Shown: in pieces, positions 1 through 7,793 of the stretch
Numbering within the stretch: position 1 is the first letter of the stretch
How the letters are laid out: every line of letters starts with the position of its first letter
Made by a program: the position numbers and the translations under genes
NCBI GenBank assembly: GCA_900316015.1
Contig: ONBG01000036.1
Location: 1-33,884, forward strand
Source of the DNA: an uncultured Prevotella sp.
GTDB lineage: Bacteria > Bacteroidota > Bacteroidia > Bacteroidales > Bacteroidaceae
Direction of reading: 5' to 3'
Length of the DNA stretch: 33,884 nucleotides
The notes under the pieces: generated by a model
The model's input: the letters and a program-made list of their open reading frames with translations, nothing else
The model's database searches: none
What the model was told of the DNA's origin: nothing

Positions 1-41
1 TTTAATAACAGAAGTTTTTCTTCTTCAGTGTACTGATTCAT
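1..41 (-). CDS. 5' end of a leftward gene, truncated by window edge
   Basis: An ATG at 41 on the minus strand opens a frame (MNQYTEEEKLLLLK...) that stays open to the window edge. It is preceded by a purine-rich AAAAGGA stretch. Only about 13 codons are visible, so no family can be assigned. The acidic, leucine-rich start resembles an ordinary cytosolic protein N-terminus, but a chance frame this short cannot be excluded. Confidence 0.4.
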   Translation of the reverse strand, partial: MNQYTEEEKLLLL

Positions 42-135
42 TACTTTTTTTCCTTTTACTTCTTTTTAATGAAGTGTCAACTTATTCAGTACAATACAAT
101 CTATCATGAGATGGGAAAAACTATGCTCTTTTGGC

Positions 136-166
136 TTGGCTTTTTCAGGAATAATCTTTATATTTG
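136..166 (+). promoter_or_regulatory. Bacteroidetes-type promoter for the aldo/keto reductase
   Basis: TATATTTG at 159-166 matches the TAnnTTTG -7 consensus. A TTG at 136-138 lies 20 nt upstream, the expected -33 spacing. Transcription would start near 171, which makes the in-frame TTG at 164 unusable as a start and supports ATG 206. Confidence 0.65.
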
Positions 167-205
167 CATGCGGACTTAACCGTGAACAGCAAATCTTTTA
201 GGCTT

Positions 206-1549
206 ATGGATGAAGACAATCGATTGATCAGCAGGCGTGATTTCTTACGACGACTTACTGTGGGCACAGCCTCTGCCGTGGCGTTTTCGGCTGCGGGACC
301 TCTGAAGTTGTTCGCTCAGGGCGAAAGCAAGTCGTTGAGTGTAGGCAAAATGACCTATCGCAAGAACCATCATTCTGGCGACTTGGTATCACTGTTGGGG
401 TATGGGATGATGCGTTTGCCCATGAAAAATGGGCAGATCGACCAAGACCTCGTGAACCAAGAAGTCGACTATGCCTTGGCACATGGAGTGAACTATTTTG
501 ACACATCTCCCCATTATTGTGGAGGAAAGTCTGAGAAAGCAGTGGGGATTGCCTTGAGCCGTCATCCCCGTTCTTCCTACTTCTTGGCAACGAAGATGTC
601 TAACTTTGGGCAGGATGAATGGTCGGCAGAGGCATCTAAGGCAATGTATCGTCGGTCGATGGAGGATCTCAGGACAGACCATATCGACTATTATCTGCTG
701 CATGGCATTGGGATGGGAGGCATGACATCTTTCAAGGGCAGGTTTATAGATAACGGAATGCTTGACTTTCTGTTGGCGGAACGTAAGGCTGGGCGTATCC
801 GAAACTTAGGCTTCTCCTATCATGGAGATGTGGAAGTTTTCAACTGGTTGTTAGCACATCATGACCAATACCATTGGGATTTCGCCCAGATCGAGATGAA
901 CTATATGGACTGGAAGCATGCAAGCGAGCGGAATACGAATGCTGATTACCTGTATGGGGAGTGCGAGAAGCGTGGCATTCAGAATGTGGTCATGGAGCCC
1001 TTATTAGGGGGCAGGTTGGCAAAGCTGCCAGATGCCCAGGCTCAACGCCTGCAGTCCCGTCGCCCTCACGACACGATTGCCTCGTGGGCGTTCCGTTTTG
1101 TGGGATCGCATACGAATATCCTGACCGCCTTGAGTGGGATGACGACAATGAATGTGCTGCAGGAGAATGTCAATACTTTCTCTCCTTTGGATCCCTGTAA
1201 CAGTGAAGAGTTGGCGTTACTGAAAGATATTGCTGACAACTTGGCTGCTTATCCAACCATCCCCTGTACGGGATGCAGGTATTGCATGCCTTGTCCTTAC
1301 GGAGTGGATATTCCCGGGAATTTCGCGGCGTATAACAAAGCAGTGAACGAAGGGACGTTGCCTCCAGCTAACAAGCAATCCGCCGACTATCCATCTCGTG
1401 CGAAGTCTTTTGCCGAGCAGTACAAGAAGCAACTGCCGGAAAAAGGATTGGCCATGCATTGCATGGACTGTGAGGCTTGCTTGCCTAAATGCCCGCAACG
1501 CATCAAAATCCCTATCCAGATGGCAAAGTTAACAGAATTGCTATCTTAA
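206..1549 (+). CDS. Tat-exported aldo/keto reductase with two C-terminal 4Fe-4S motifs
   Basis: This 447-aa protein is an NAD(P)H-dependent aldo/keto reductase with an export signal. The N-terminus carries a twin-arginine motif (SRRDFL, residues 9-14) and a hydrophobic stretch ending near LFAQG. The barrel keeps a plausible catalytic tetrad: D99 (in FDTS), Y104, K130 and H166. The C-terminus has two cysteine clusters, C354/C357/C360/C363 and C419/C422/C425/C429, each ending in a CP-type motif as in ferredoxin-like 4Fe-4S sites. Export through Tat fits a protein folded around cofactors. An in-frame TTG at 164 was rejected as the start because it overlaps the -7 box; ATG 206 leaves a leader of about 35 nt. 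The gene is monocistronic and converges on the EamA gene. The substrate is unknown, and the Fe-S centres suggest electron exchange with a partner. Confidence 0.85.
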   Translation: MDEDNRLISRRDFLRRLTVGTASAVAFSAAGPLKLFAQGESKSLSVGKMTYRKNHHSGDLVSLLGYGMMRLPMKNGQIDQDLVNQEVDYALAHGVNYFDTSPHYCGGKSEKAVGIALSRHPRSSYFLATKMSNFGQDEWSAEASKAMYRRSMEDLRTDHIDYYLLHGIGMGGMTSFKGRFIDNGMLDFLLAERKAGRIRNLGFSYHGDVEVFNWLLAHHDQYHWDFAQIEMNYMDWKHASERNTNADYLYGECEKRGIQNVVMEPLLGGRLAKLPDAQAQRLQSRRPHDTIASWAFRFVGSHTNILTALSGMTTMNVLQENVNTFSPLDPCNSEELALLKDIADNLAAYPTIPCTGCRYCMPCPYGVDIPGNFAAYNKAVNEGTLPPANKQSADYPSRAKSFAEQYKKQLPEKGLAMHCMDCEACLPKCPQRIKIPIQMAKLTELLS

Positions 1550-1575
1550 TATTGTGTGAAGAGCCTGGGCAGTCC

Positions 1576-2448
1576 TCATCCCTCATTCTTTCCCTTGTTG
1601 GCAATGAATACACCTAAGAGGATGAGGGCTGACCCGAGGTATGCCATCCACGTCATCGGCTCGCTCAATACAATGGCACTGCAGATCACCGTGCTGATGG
1701 GATTGATGTAGATATAGTTGGATGCGCTGATGGCACCAATCTTCTTGATGATATAGCTCCAGATGAAGAAGCAGGCAAAAGAGGCGATAACTCCAAGGAA
1801 CAGCAGGTTGCCCCAGATGACCGGTTGACGGAAACCGTCAAAAGGGAAGTTCCAAGGACGGATCAGAAATACGGGAATAATGGTCAGGATACCATAGAAG
1901 AATACTTTCCTCGTGATGAAGGTCGCGCTGTATCGGTAAGATACCTCCTTGATGAGCAAGCTGTAGACTGCCCAGCTGATGGCAGCCACTAACGCGAGCA
2001 AGTCGCCTAACGGGTTCAGGTGAAGGATGAACTTGCCATTGAAGATGACGATGGCTGTGCCTAACAATGCTGTGATAGACCCAGCGACGAGCCCTGGCGT
2101 TGCCTTGATGTCCTTGATGAAAAGGAATCCGAGGAGCGTGGTGATCAATGGGGCTGTGCATACGATGAAGGACACATTATTCGTGTAACTAATGCCTACG
2201 GCCCAGTTCTCGCTCAGGAAATACAGAGATCCCCCGGTGATGCCCAAGAGTGCCATGGTAAACTCGTCTTTCCAAGTCTTCGACCAAATTTTCTTCGGTG
2301 AGCAGAACCAAATGCAGACATAAGCCATCAGGAACCTGATGAAGAAAATCTCTTCCGGCCGCATGCCATGGAGGAGCAACTCCTTGGAATTGACGAACGT
2401 ACAGCCCCAGATGAGGACAACGATGATAGCGATGATATGATAGATCAT
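1576..2448 (-). CDS. EamA/DMT-family membrane transporter
   Basis: About 290 aa of almost continuous hydrophobic helices, consistent with ten membrane segments in two EamA repeats (first half begins IIAIIVVLIWGCTFVNSK; the second holds AAISWAVYSLLIKE). The family exports small metabolites such as amino acids or sugars, and the substrate cannot be read from sequence. The frame extends upstream to 2532, but ATG 2448 is preferred. It places the initiator directly before the first helix, gives the usual family length, and lies downstream of a -7-like box at 2510-2517. The extra 28 residues of the longer form are hydrophilic and would begin upstream of the predicted transcription start. The gene diverges from rmuC and ends 26 bp from the reductase stop. 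Confidence 0.85.
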   Translation of the reverse strand: MIYHIIAIIVVLIWGCTFVNSKELLLHGMRPEEIFFIRFLMAYVCIWFCSPKKIWSKTWKDEFTMALLGITGGSLYFLSENWAVGISYTNNVSFIVCTAPLITTLLGFLFIKDIKATPGLVAGSITALLGTAIVIFNGKFILHLNPLGDLLALVAAISWAVYSLLIKEVSYRYSATFITRKVFFYGILTIIPVFLIRPWNFPFDGFRQPVIWGNLLFLGVIASFACFFIWSYIIKKIGAISASNYIYINPISTVICSAIVLSEPMTWMAYLGSALILLGVFIANKGKNEG

Positions 2449-2509
2449 ATTCTGTTGACTTTTAATCTTGATGATGGGATGCTGAAATCCAATATCAGCC
2501 AGCACGCTG

Positions 2510-2517
2510 CAAAGTTC
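2510..2517 (-). promoter_or_regulatory. -7-like box for the EamA transporter
   Basis: On the minus strand this reads GAACTTTG, one mismatch from TAnnTTTG. It would start transcription near 2504, leaving a leader of about 55 nt before ATG 2448. It sits about 45 bp from the divergent rmuC box, so the two promoters share a short control region. Confidence 0.4.
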
Positions 2518-2560
2518 GCTATTTTTCAGCAAAAGAGAGCAAAAACTGCATGAAAATTGC

Positions 2561-2568
2561 TATCTTTG
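2561..2568 (+). promoter_or_regulatory. -7 box of rmuC, only 4 nt from the ATG
   Basis: TATCTTTG matches TAnnTTTG exactly. Only four bases separate it from ATG 2573, so transcription should start at or within a base or two of the start codon, giving a leaderless mRNA. No good TTTG is visible at the -33 spacing. Confidence 0.6.
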
Positions 2569-2572
2569 CGAC

Positions 2573-3964
2573 ATGGAAATAATCTATTTATTCATCGGTA
2601 TCGTCATCGGAGGGGCTTTGGGCTTTTTTTGGATGATGAGTCAGAAAAAAAGTGGAGAAGGAAAGGTCATGTTGTTAGAGCAACAACTCGACCAGGCAGT
2701 GAAAGGAAAAGACTCCCTCCAGGCACAACTTGAGGCTGTGGAGGACAAAAACCGTGAGCTCTCGGAGCAGGTCAGGCAAGTACAGGTAGAGCGTGAAGGC
2801 TTCGCGGTGCAACTCCAAGAGGAAAGAAAACGGAACGAAGAGCACACACAGCTTCGCGAAAAACAGCATGACGAGCAATTCAGGCAACAGCAAGAACAGT
2901 TTAATGCGCAACAGAAAACGCTTCAGGAGCAGTTCTCTAATCTTGCCCAGAAGGTGCTCGACCAGACCACGGATAAGTTGAAATCCCAGAATGTGGAGTC
3001 CATGCAGACTATCACCGCTCCTTTAAAGCAAAACATTGAGCAACTTCATCAGGCTATCCAGCATACCAATCAGGAGACCGCAAAGAATACCGCATCCCTT
3101 TCCCAGCAGTTGAAGGAGATGAGCGAGCAGACGCACAAAATCGATAGCACAGCCACACTGCTTACGAATGTAATCCGTGGAGGCAGTAAGGTACAAGGCA
3201 ATTGGGGCGAGCGTATGCTTACCGAAATCCTGGATGCACAGGGATTGAAGAAAGGCATCGACTATGATGTTCAACAGACTCTGACGGATGAGAAAGGCAA
3301 TGCGCTGGCCAATGATGACAGTGGGAAAAAGATGATACCGGACGTGATCCTGCATTATCCAAACAACGAAGACGTCATTATCGATTCCAAGATGTCGATA
3401 GAAGCCTATTACCAATATGTGAATGCAGAGGATGTCAGCCTGAAGAGGAAATATGCTGATGATCTCGTGAGGAGTATCCGCACCCAGATGACGGGGCTGT
3501 CTAAGAAGGATTATAGCAAATATGTGAAAGCCCCTCGCCATTCGATCGACTTTGTCATCATGTTTGTGCCCAATGAGGGGGCCTTGCAGTTGGCTCTTGC
3601 ACAAGATCCACGATTATGGGGAGAGGCCTTCGACAAGAATGTCTTTATTACCAGCCAGCAAAACCTGATGGCGATCTTGAAAATCGTGCGATTGGCTTGG
3701 AGGCAATACAACCAAAGCGAAAACCAAAAGAAGGTATTCGAGATGGCTGAGGAACTCTTGAAGCGAATAGGGGAGTTCATTAAGCGATTCGACAAGGTAG
3801 GTAAAGATATCAAGACTCTTCATGATGACTATGACCTTGCCTATAACAAGGCATATAGTGGGAGACAGAGTATTGTCCAAAAAGCCAGTGAACTCAAGAA
3901 CTTAGGAGTCAAGGAAAGCGTGAACCAACCTATTCCAGAAGTCGGACCTGACCGGTTGGAATAG
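2573..3964 (+). CDS. rmuC: RmuC-family DNA recombination protein
   Basis: 463 aa. Residues 3-21 form an N-terminal membrane anchor. Residues 30 to about 170 are a long Gln/Glu-rich coiled coil. A conserved RmuC nuclease-like domain follows (GNWGERML near residue 210, PDVILHYP and VIIDSKMS in the 255-280 region). RmuC proteins limit inversions at short inverted repeats and are thought to act as membrane-tethered, SMC-like nucleases; that role comes from the family. The domain order and length are typical. The ATG lies four bases downstream of a consensus -7 box, with no room for a ribosome-binding site. It is monocistronic: the next gene has its own promoter. Confidence 0.92.
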   Translation: MEIIYLFIGIVIGGALGFFWMMSQKKSGEGKVMLLEQQLDQAVKGKDSLQAQLEAVEDKNRELSEQVRQVQVEREGFAVQLQEERKRNEEHTQLREKQHDEQFRQQQEQFNAQQKTLQEQFSNLAQKVLDQTTDKLKSQNVESMQTITAPLKQNIEQLHQAIQHTNQETAKNTASLSQQLKEMSEQTHKIDSTATLLTNVIRGGSKVQGNWGERMLTEILDAQGLKKGIDYDVQQTLTDEKGNALANDDSGKKMIPDVILHYPNNEDVIIDSKMSIEAYYQYVNAEDVSLKRKYADDLVRSIRTQMTGLSKKDYSKYVKAPRHSIDFVIMFVPNEGALQLALAQDPRLWGEAFDKNVFITSQQNLMAILKIVRLAWRQYNQSENQKKVFEMAEELLKRIGEFIKRFDKVGKDIKTLHDDYDLAYNKAYSGRQSIVQKASELKNLGVKESVNQPIPEVGPDRLE

Positions 3965-4050
3965 TGTGAATGAATATACGAGAATCATTTTATTTCGTGT
4001 CATAATGCTAATTTGTTGCGCTAAAATGTAGCATTAATAAATTATTTTTG

Positions 4051-4058
4051 TACTTTTG
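4051..4058 (+). promoter_or_regulatory. -7 box of the acn-gltA operon
   Basis: TACTTTTG matches TAnnTTTG and lies 31 nt upstream of ATG 4090. Just upstream, AATGCT (4003-4008) and AGCATT (4029-4034) form an inverted repeat with a loop of about 20 nt, which could be an operator or a weak terminator for rmuC. Confidence 0.6.
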
Positions 4059-4089
4059 CAAACAATGTTATCGGTAAAAAGCGAATAAA

Positions 4090-6345
4090 ATGATATTGGA
4101 TTTCGAACTGATGAAGAAGTTTTATGCTTCTTATGGTGAGCGAGTAGAGAAAGCAAGGAAGGAAATATGCAGGCCACTTACTTATGCGGAGAAGGTGCTT
4201 TATGCCCATCTGTTTCGTCCTTCAGACCTGAAACCTTATCAGCGGGGAGTGAATTATGTGGATTTCCGGCCGGATCGCGTGGCCATGCAGGATGCAACTG
4301 CCCAGATGGCTTTACTGCAATTCATGAATGCAGGCAAGGCGAAGGTTGCCGTTCCGGCTTCCGTCCATTGCGATCACCTGATTCGCGCCGATGTGGGGAC
4401 AGCGAAAGATTTGCCGGAAGCTTGTCGGACGAATAAGGAAGTGTACGACTTTTTGCGCTCAGTCTCTCAGAAATACCATATCGGATTTTGGGAACCGGGA
4501 GCCGGGATTATCCATCAGGTAATCCTGGAAAACTATGCTTTCCCTGGTGGTATGATGGTTGGGACAGATTCACATACGCCTAATGCCGGTGGACTGGGAA
4601 TGGTTGCCGTAGGCGTGGGTGGAGCTGATGCCGTGGATGTGCTGACGGCACAGCCTTGGGAATTGAAGATGCCTCGGTTGATCGGTGTCCATCTCACAGG
4701 CCAGCTCAGCGGATGGGCATCACCTAAGGATGTCATTCTGAAAATTTTGGGTATCCTTACGGTGAAGGGAGGAACCAATTCGATCTTAGAATACTTTGGC
4801 GACGGGGTCCATTCGATCTCTGCTACAGGACGGGCGACCATCTGTAATATGGGTGCAGAATTAGGGGCGACTTGCTCTCTCTTCCCCTATGATGAGAATA
4901 CCGACGAATATCTTTGCCAGACAGGTCGGGAATCGGTAGCCGTGTTGGCACGCCAGAATAGGAAAGACCTTCTGGCAGACGATCAGGTATATGCTCGTCC
5001 CGATGTGTTTTACGACCAGATATTGGAGATTGACCTATCTTCCATTGAGCCTTATTTGAATGGTCCCTTTACGCCTGACGCAGCAACACCGCTTTCCCAG
5101 ATGAAAACGAAGGGCCCAGCCCATGATTTCCCAATGGCAGTGGAAGTCGGGTTGGTCGGCTCTTGCACGAATTCAAGTTATGAGGACCTCTGCCGTGCCG
5201 CTTCTATCGCTCGCCAAGCGTATGAGAAGCAGATCCCGGTCAAGGCTCAGTTGATCATCAATCCGGGCTCCGAGCAGATCCGCTACACAGCAGAACGTGA
5301 TGGTATCTTGGATGCCTTTCAGAAAATCGGTGCCGTCATCATGACCAATGCTTGTGGTCCATGTATCGGTCAATGGAAACGGCACACGGATGACAACAAC
5401 CGTAAGAATTCGATTGTGACCTCCTTTAACAGGAATTTCCGCCGTCGTGCAGATGGCAATCCCAATACTTATGCCTTTATCGGGAGCCCAGAATTAGTGA
5501 CGGCTCTTGCTATTGCCGGTCGTCTCGACTTTGACCCAGCAGTGGATACCTTGCAAGACAAGGAGGGCCATCCCGTCAAGCTGGATGCCCCAACAGGCTT
5601 CACTTTCCCTCCCAAAGGCTTTGAGGTCAAGGAAAGAGGTTTCCTTCCTCCATCGGAGCATCCTGGCGCAGATGTCTTGATCGACCCTCACTCCTCTCGT
5701 CTCCAGAAGCTCAAGCCTTTTGCTCCTTGGGATGGGAAAGATCTTGAGGATATGCCCTTGTTAATCAAGACGCAAGGAAAATGTACCACAGACCATATCT
5801 CGATGGCAGGGCCGTGGTTGAAATACCGAGGGCATTTGCAGAATATCTCGGACAACTTGCTGATGGGTGCAGTCAACGCTTTCAATGGCGAGTGCAATCA
5901 GGTGAAAGACCAATTGACAGGAGCTTATGTCCCCGTCTCTACCGCTGCCAAGGATTACAAGGCACATGGTATTTCTTCCATTGTCGTGGCAGAAGACAAT
6001 TATGGGGAAGGATCCAGTCGGGAGCATGCTGCCATGGAACCCAGGTTCTTGAATGTGAAGGTAATCTTGGCCAAGAGCTTCGCACGCATCCACGAGACAA
6101 ACCTGAAGAAGCAAGGTATGTTGGCATTGACATTCCTCAATAAGGATGATTATAATAAGGTGCAAGAGGATGACCGTATCTCCCTGACAGGCTTGAAAGA
6201 GTTCTGCCCTGGCAGCAAGCTATCCGTCCTCTTGAAGCACAAGGATGGGATCCAGGAGCAATTCTTGGTGGCACATACCTATAATGAAACGCAGATAGAA
6301 TGGTTTAAGGCAGGTAGCGCATTGAACAACGCAAGGAAGGAATAG
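4090..6345 (+). CDS. acn: Aconitate hydratase
   Basis: 751 aa, the size of mitochondrial-type aconitases common in Bacteroidetes. It interconverts citrate and isocitrate in the cytosol using a labile 4Fe-4S cluster. The three cluster ligands are visible as C359 in GSCTNS and C422/C425 in ACGPCIG. The substrate-binding segment [13 protein letters not shown] and the C-terminal swivel-domain motif [11 protein letters not shown] are intact. The start follows a -7 box and leader, and no alternative start is needed. The stop is 2 bp before the citrate synthase ATG, so the two are translated from one mRNA. In Bacteroides relatives an isocitrate dehydrogenase gene is commonly found in this cluster; here it is absent. 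Confidence 0.95.
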   Translation: MILDFELMKKFYASYGERVEKARKEICRPLTYAEKVLYAHLFRPSDLKPYQRGVNYVDFRPDRVAMQDATAQMALLQFMNAGKAKVAVPASVHCDHLIRADVGTAKDLPEACRTNKEVYDFLRSVSQKYHIGFWEPGAGIIHQVILENYAFPGGMMVGTDSHTPNAGGLGMVAVGVGGADAVDVLTAQPWELKMPRLIGVHLTGQLSGWASPKDVILKILGILTVKGGTNSILEYFGDGVHSISATGRATICNMGAELGATCSLFPYDENTDEYLCQTGRESVAVLARQNRKDLLADDQVYARPDVFYDQILEIDLSSIEPYLNGPFTPDAATPLSQMKTKGPAHDFPMAVEVGLVGSCTNSSYEDLCRAASIARQAYEKQIPVKAQLIINPGSEQIRYTAERDGILDAFQKIGAVIMTNACGPCIGQWKRHTDDNNRKNSIVTSFNRNFRRRADGNPNTYAFIGSPELVTALAIAGRLDFDPAVDTLQDKEGHPVKLDAPTGFTFPPKGFEVKERGFLPPSEHPGADVLIDPHSSRLQKLKPFAPWDGKDLEDMPLLIKTQGKCTTDHISMAGPWLKYRGHLQNISDNLLMGAVNAFNGECNQVKDQLTGAYVPVSTAAKDYKAHGISSIVVAEDNYGEGSSREHAAMEPRFLNVKVILAKSFARIHETNLKKQGMLALTFLNKDDYNKVQEDDRISLTGLKEFCPGSKLSVLLKHKDGIQEQFLVAHTYNETQIEWFKAGSALNNARKE

Positions 6346-6347
6346 AC

Positions 6348-7694
6348 ATGAACAAGGATTATTTGATATACAAATTAAGTGACGAGGTAAAGACTTCGTG
6401 TAAGATTGACAATGAGCTCTTCACCCAGTATGGGGTGAAAAGGGGCTTGCGCAATGAGGATGGTTCGGGAGTCCTTGTGGGACTGACGAATATCGGTAAT
6501 GTGGTGGGATATGAGCGAGGTAAGGATGGACAGTTGTACCCGACGGAAGGAAAGCTCTTTTATCGAGGGTACGAATTAGATGACTTGGTGTCTCCCTTGT
6601 TGAAGGAGAAACGTTTTGGCTTCGAGGAAATAGCTTTCTTGCTCCTTTCCGGTAGCCTTCCTGACAAGGAAGAATTAGCAGCTTTCAAGGAACTTCTCAA
6701 TGACAATATGCCTTTGGATCATCGCACGATCGTGCACATCATCGACTTGGAAGGTTCCAATATCATGAACATCCTGGCGCGTTGTGTACTTGAAATGTAC
6801 ACTTTTGACCCCAACCCAGATGATATCTCGCGTGACAACCTGATGCGACAGTCGATAGAGCTGATTGCCAAGTTTCCTACCATTATAGCTTATGCCTATA
6901 ATATCTACCGTCATACTGTTCAGGGGCGCTCCCTTCATATCCGCCATCCGAGGGAGGACCTGGGCATTGCAGAGAACTTTTTGTACATGTTGAAGCATAA
7001 CGACTATACAGACCTGGATGCGAGGACGTTGGACCTTCTCTTGATCATCCAGGCTGAGCATGGAGGAGGAAACAACTCTACCTTTACCGTTAGGGTCACC
7101 AGTTCCACGCGCACGGACACCTATTCGTCCATAGCCGCAGGGATCGGTTCCTTGAAAGGACCGTTACATGGGGGAGCCAATATCAAAGTCATCAATATGT
7201 TCCATCACTTAAAGGAGCAGATCCAGGATTGGAAGAATATCGATGAGATCGATACCTACCTCAACCGGATGCTTCAGAAGGAGGCCTACGATAAGTCCGG
7301 ACTCATCTATGGCATTGGACATGCTGTCTATACTAAGAGCGACCCACGTGCGGTAGAACTGAAGAAATTGGCTGGGGAGCTTGCCAAGGAAAAGGGAAGG
7401 GAAGAGGAATACGAGTTTCTGAAGCTGATTGAGCAGGAGGGAATCAAATGCCTGATGGCTCATCGCAAATCGAAGAAGCCAGCATGCGCGAACCTTGACT
7501 TCTATAGTGGATTCATTTATGAGATGATTGGGTTGCCTCAGGAAATATACACCCCGATATTTGCGATGGCACGTATCGTTGGTTGGACAGCACATCGCAT
7601 CGAAGAGTTGAACTTTGAGGGGCGTCGTATCATTCGCCCGGCATACAAGAATATCCTGGAGCCCAAGAAGTACATCCCTATTGATGATCGTTAA
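6348..7694 (+). CDS. gltA: Citrate synthase
   Basis: 448 aa. It condenses oxaloacetate and acetyl-CoA into citrate. Conserved active-site regions are present: LHGGAN near residue 270 and GIGHAVYTKSDPR near residue 325, followed by the C-terminal region with DFYSGFIYEMIG containing the catalytic Asp. The N-terminus (IGNVVGYERGKDGQLYPTEG) matches the longer Bacteroidetes form. It lies 2 bp after aconitase, so the operon supplies isocitrate from oxaloacetate and acetyl-CoA. A 2-methylcitrate synthase activity is less likely because no prpB or prpD genes are nearby. No intrinsic terminator is visible after the stop. Confidence 0.93.
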   Translation: MNKDYLIYKLSDEVKTSCKIDNELFTQYGVKRGLRNEDGSGVLVGLTNIGNVVGYERGKDGQLYPTEGKLFYRGYELDDLVSPLLKEKRFGFEEIAFLLLSGSLPDKEELAAFKELLNDNMPLDHRTIVHIIDLEGSNIMNILARCVLEMYTFDPNPDDISRDNLMRQSIELIAKFPTIIAYAYNIYRHTVQGRSLHIRHPREDLGIAENFLYMLKHNDYTDLDARTLDLLLIIQAEHGGGNNSTFTVRVTSSTRTDTYSSIAAGIGSLKGPLHGGANIKVINMFHHLKEQIQDWKNIDEIDTYLNRMLQKEAYDKSGLIYGIGHAVYTKSDPRAVELKKLAGELAKEKGREEEYEFLKLIEQEGIKCLMAHRKSKKPACANLDFYSGFIYEMIGLPQEIYTPIFAMARIVGWTAHRIEELNFEGRRIIRPAYKNILEPKKYIPIDDR

Positions 7695-7749
7695 ATATGT
7701 CAAAAAGAACATTTTCCTGGTAAAAATGATATCTTATGTCATCAATTTA

Positions 7750-7789
7750 TAGTACCTTTGCGTCTGATAATAAACAGACAAAGGTACTA
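7750..7789. repeat. Inverted repeat with mirrored -7 boxes in front of the sulfatase gene
   Basis: The left arm (7750-7766, TAGTACCTTTGCGTCTG) and right arm (7775-7789, CAGACAAAGGTACTA) are complementary apart from two extra bases (GC) in the left arm, with a short A/T spacer. Each arm contains TACCTTTG, at 7753-7760 on the plus strand and 7779-7786 on the minus strand, so two consensus -7 boxes face each other. The plus-strand box is the natural promoter for the gene starting at 7794. The symmetry suggests an operator, or a promoter firing antisense into gltA. Confidence 0.6.
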
Positions 7790-7793
7790 TTCT

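Noticed and set aside
164-205. TTG start at 164 for the aldo/keto reductase
   Set aside because: The TTG is part of the TATATTTG -7 box, so it cannot be in the mRNA made from that promoter.
2449-2532. Extended N-terminus for the EamA transporter
   Set aside because: Hydrophilic extension not expected in the family, and it begins upstream of the likely transcription start.
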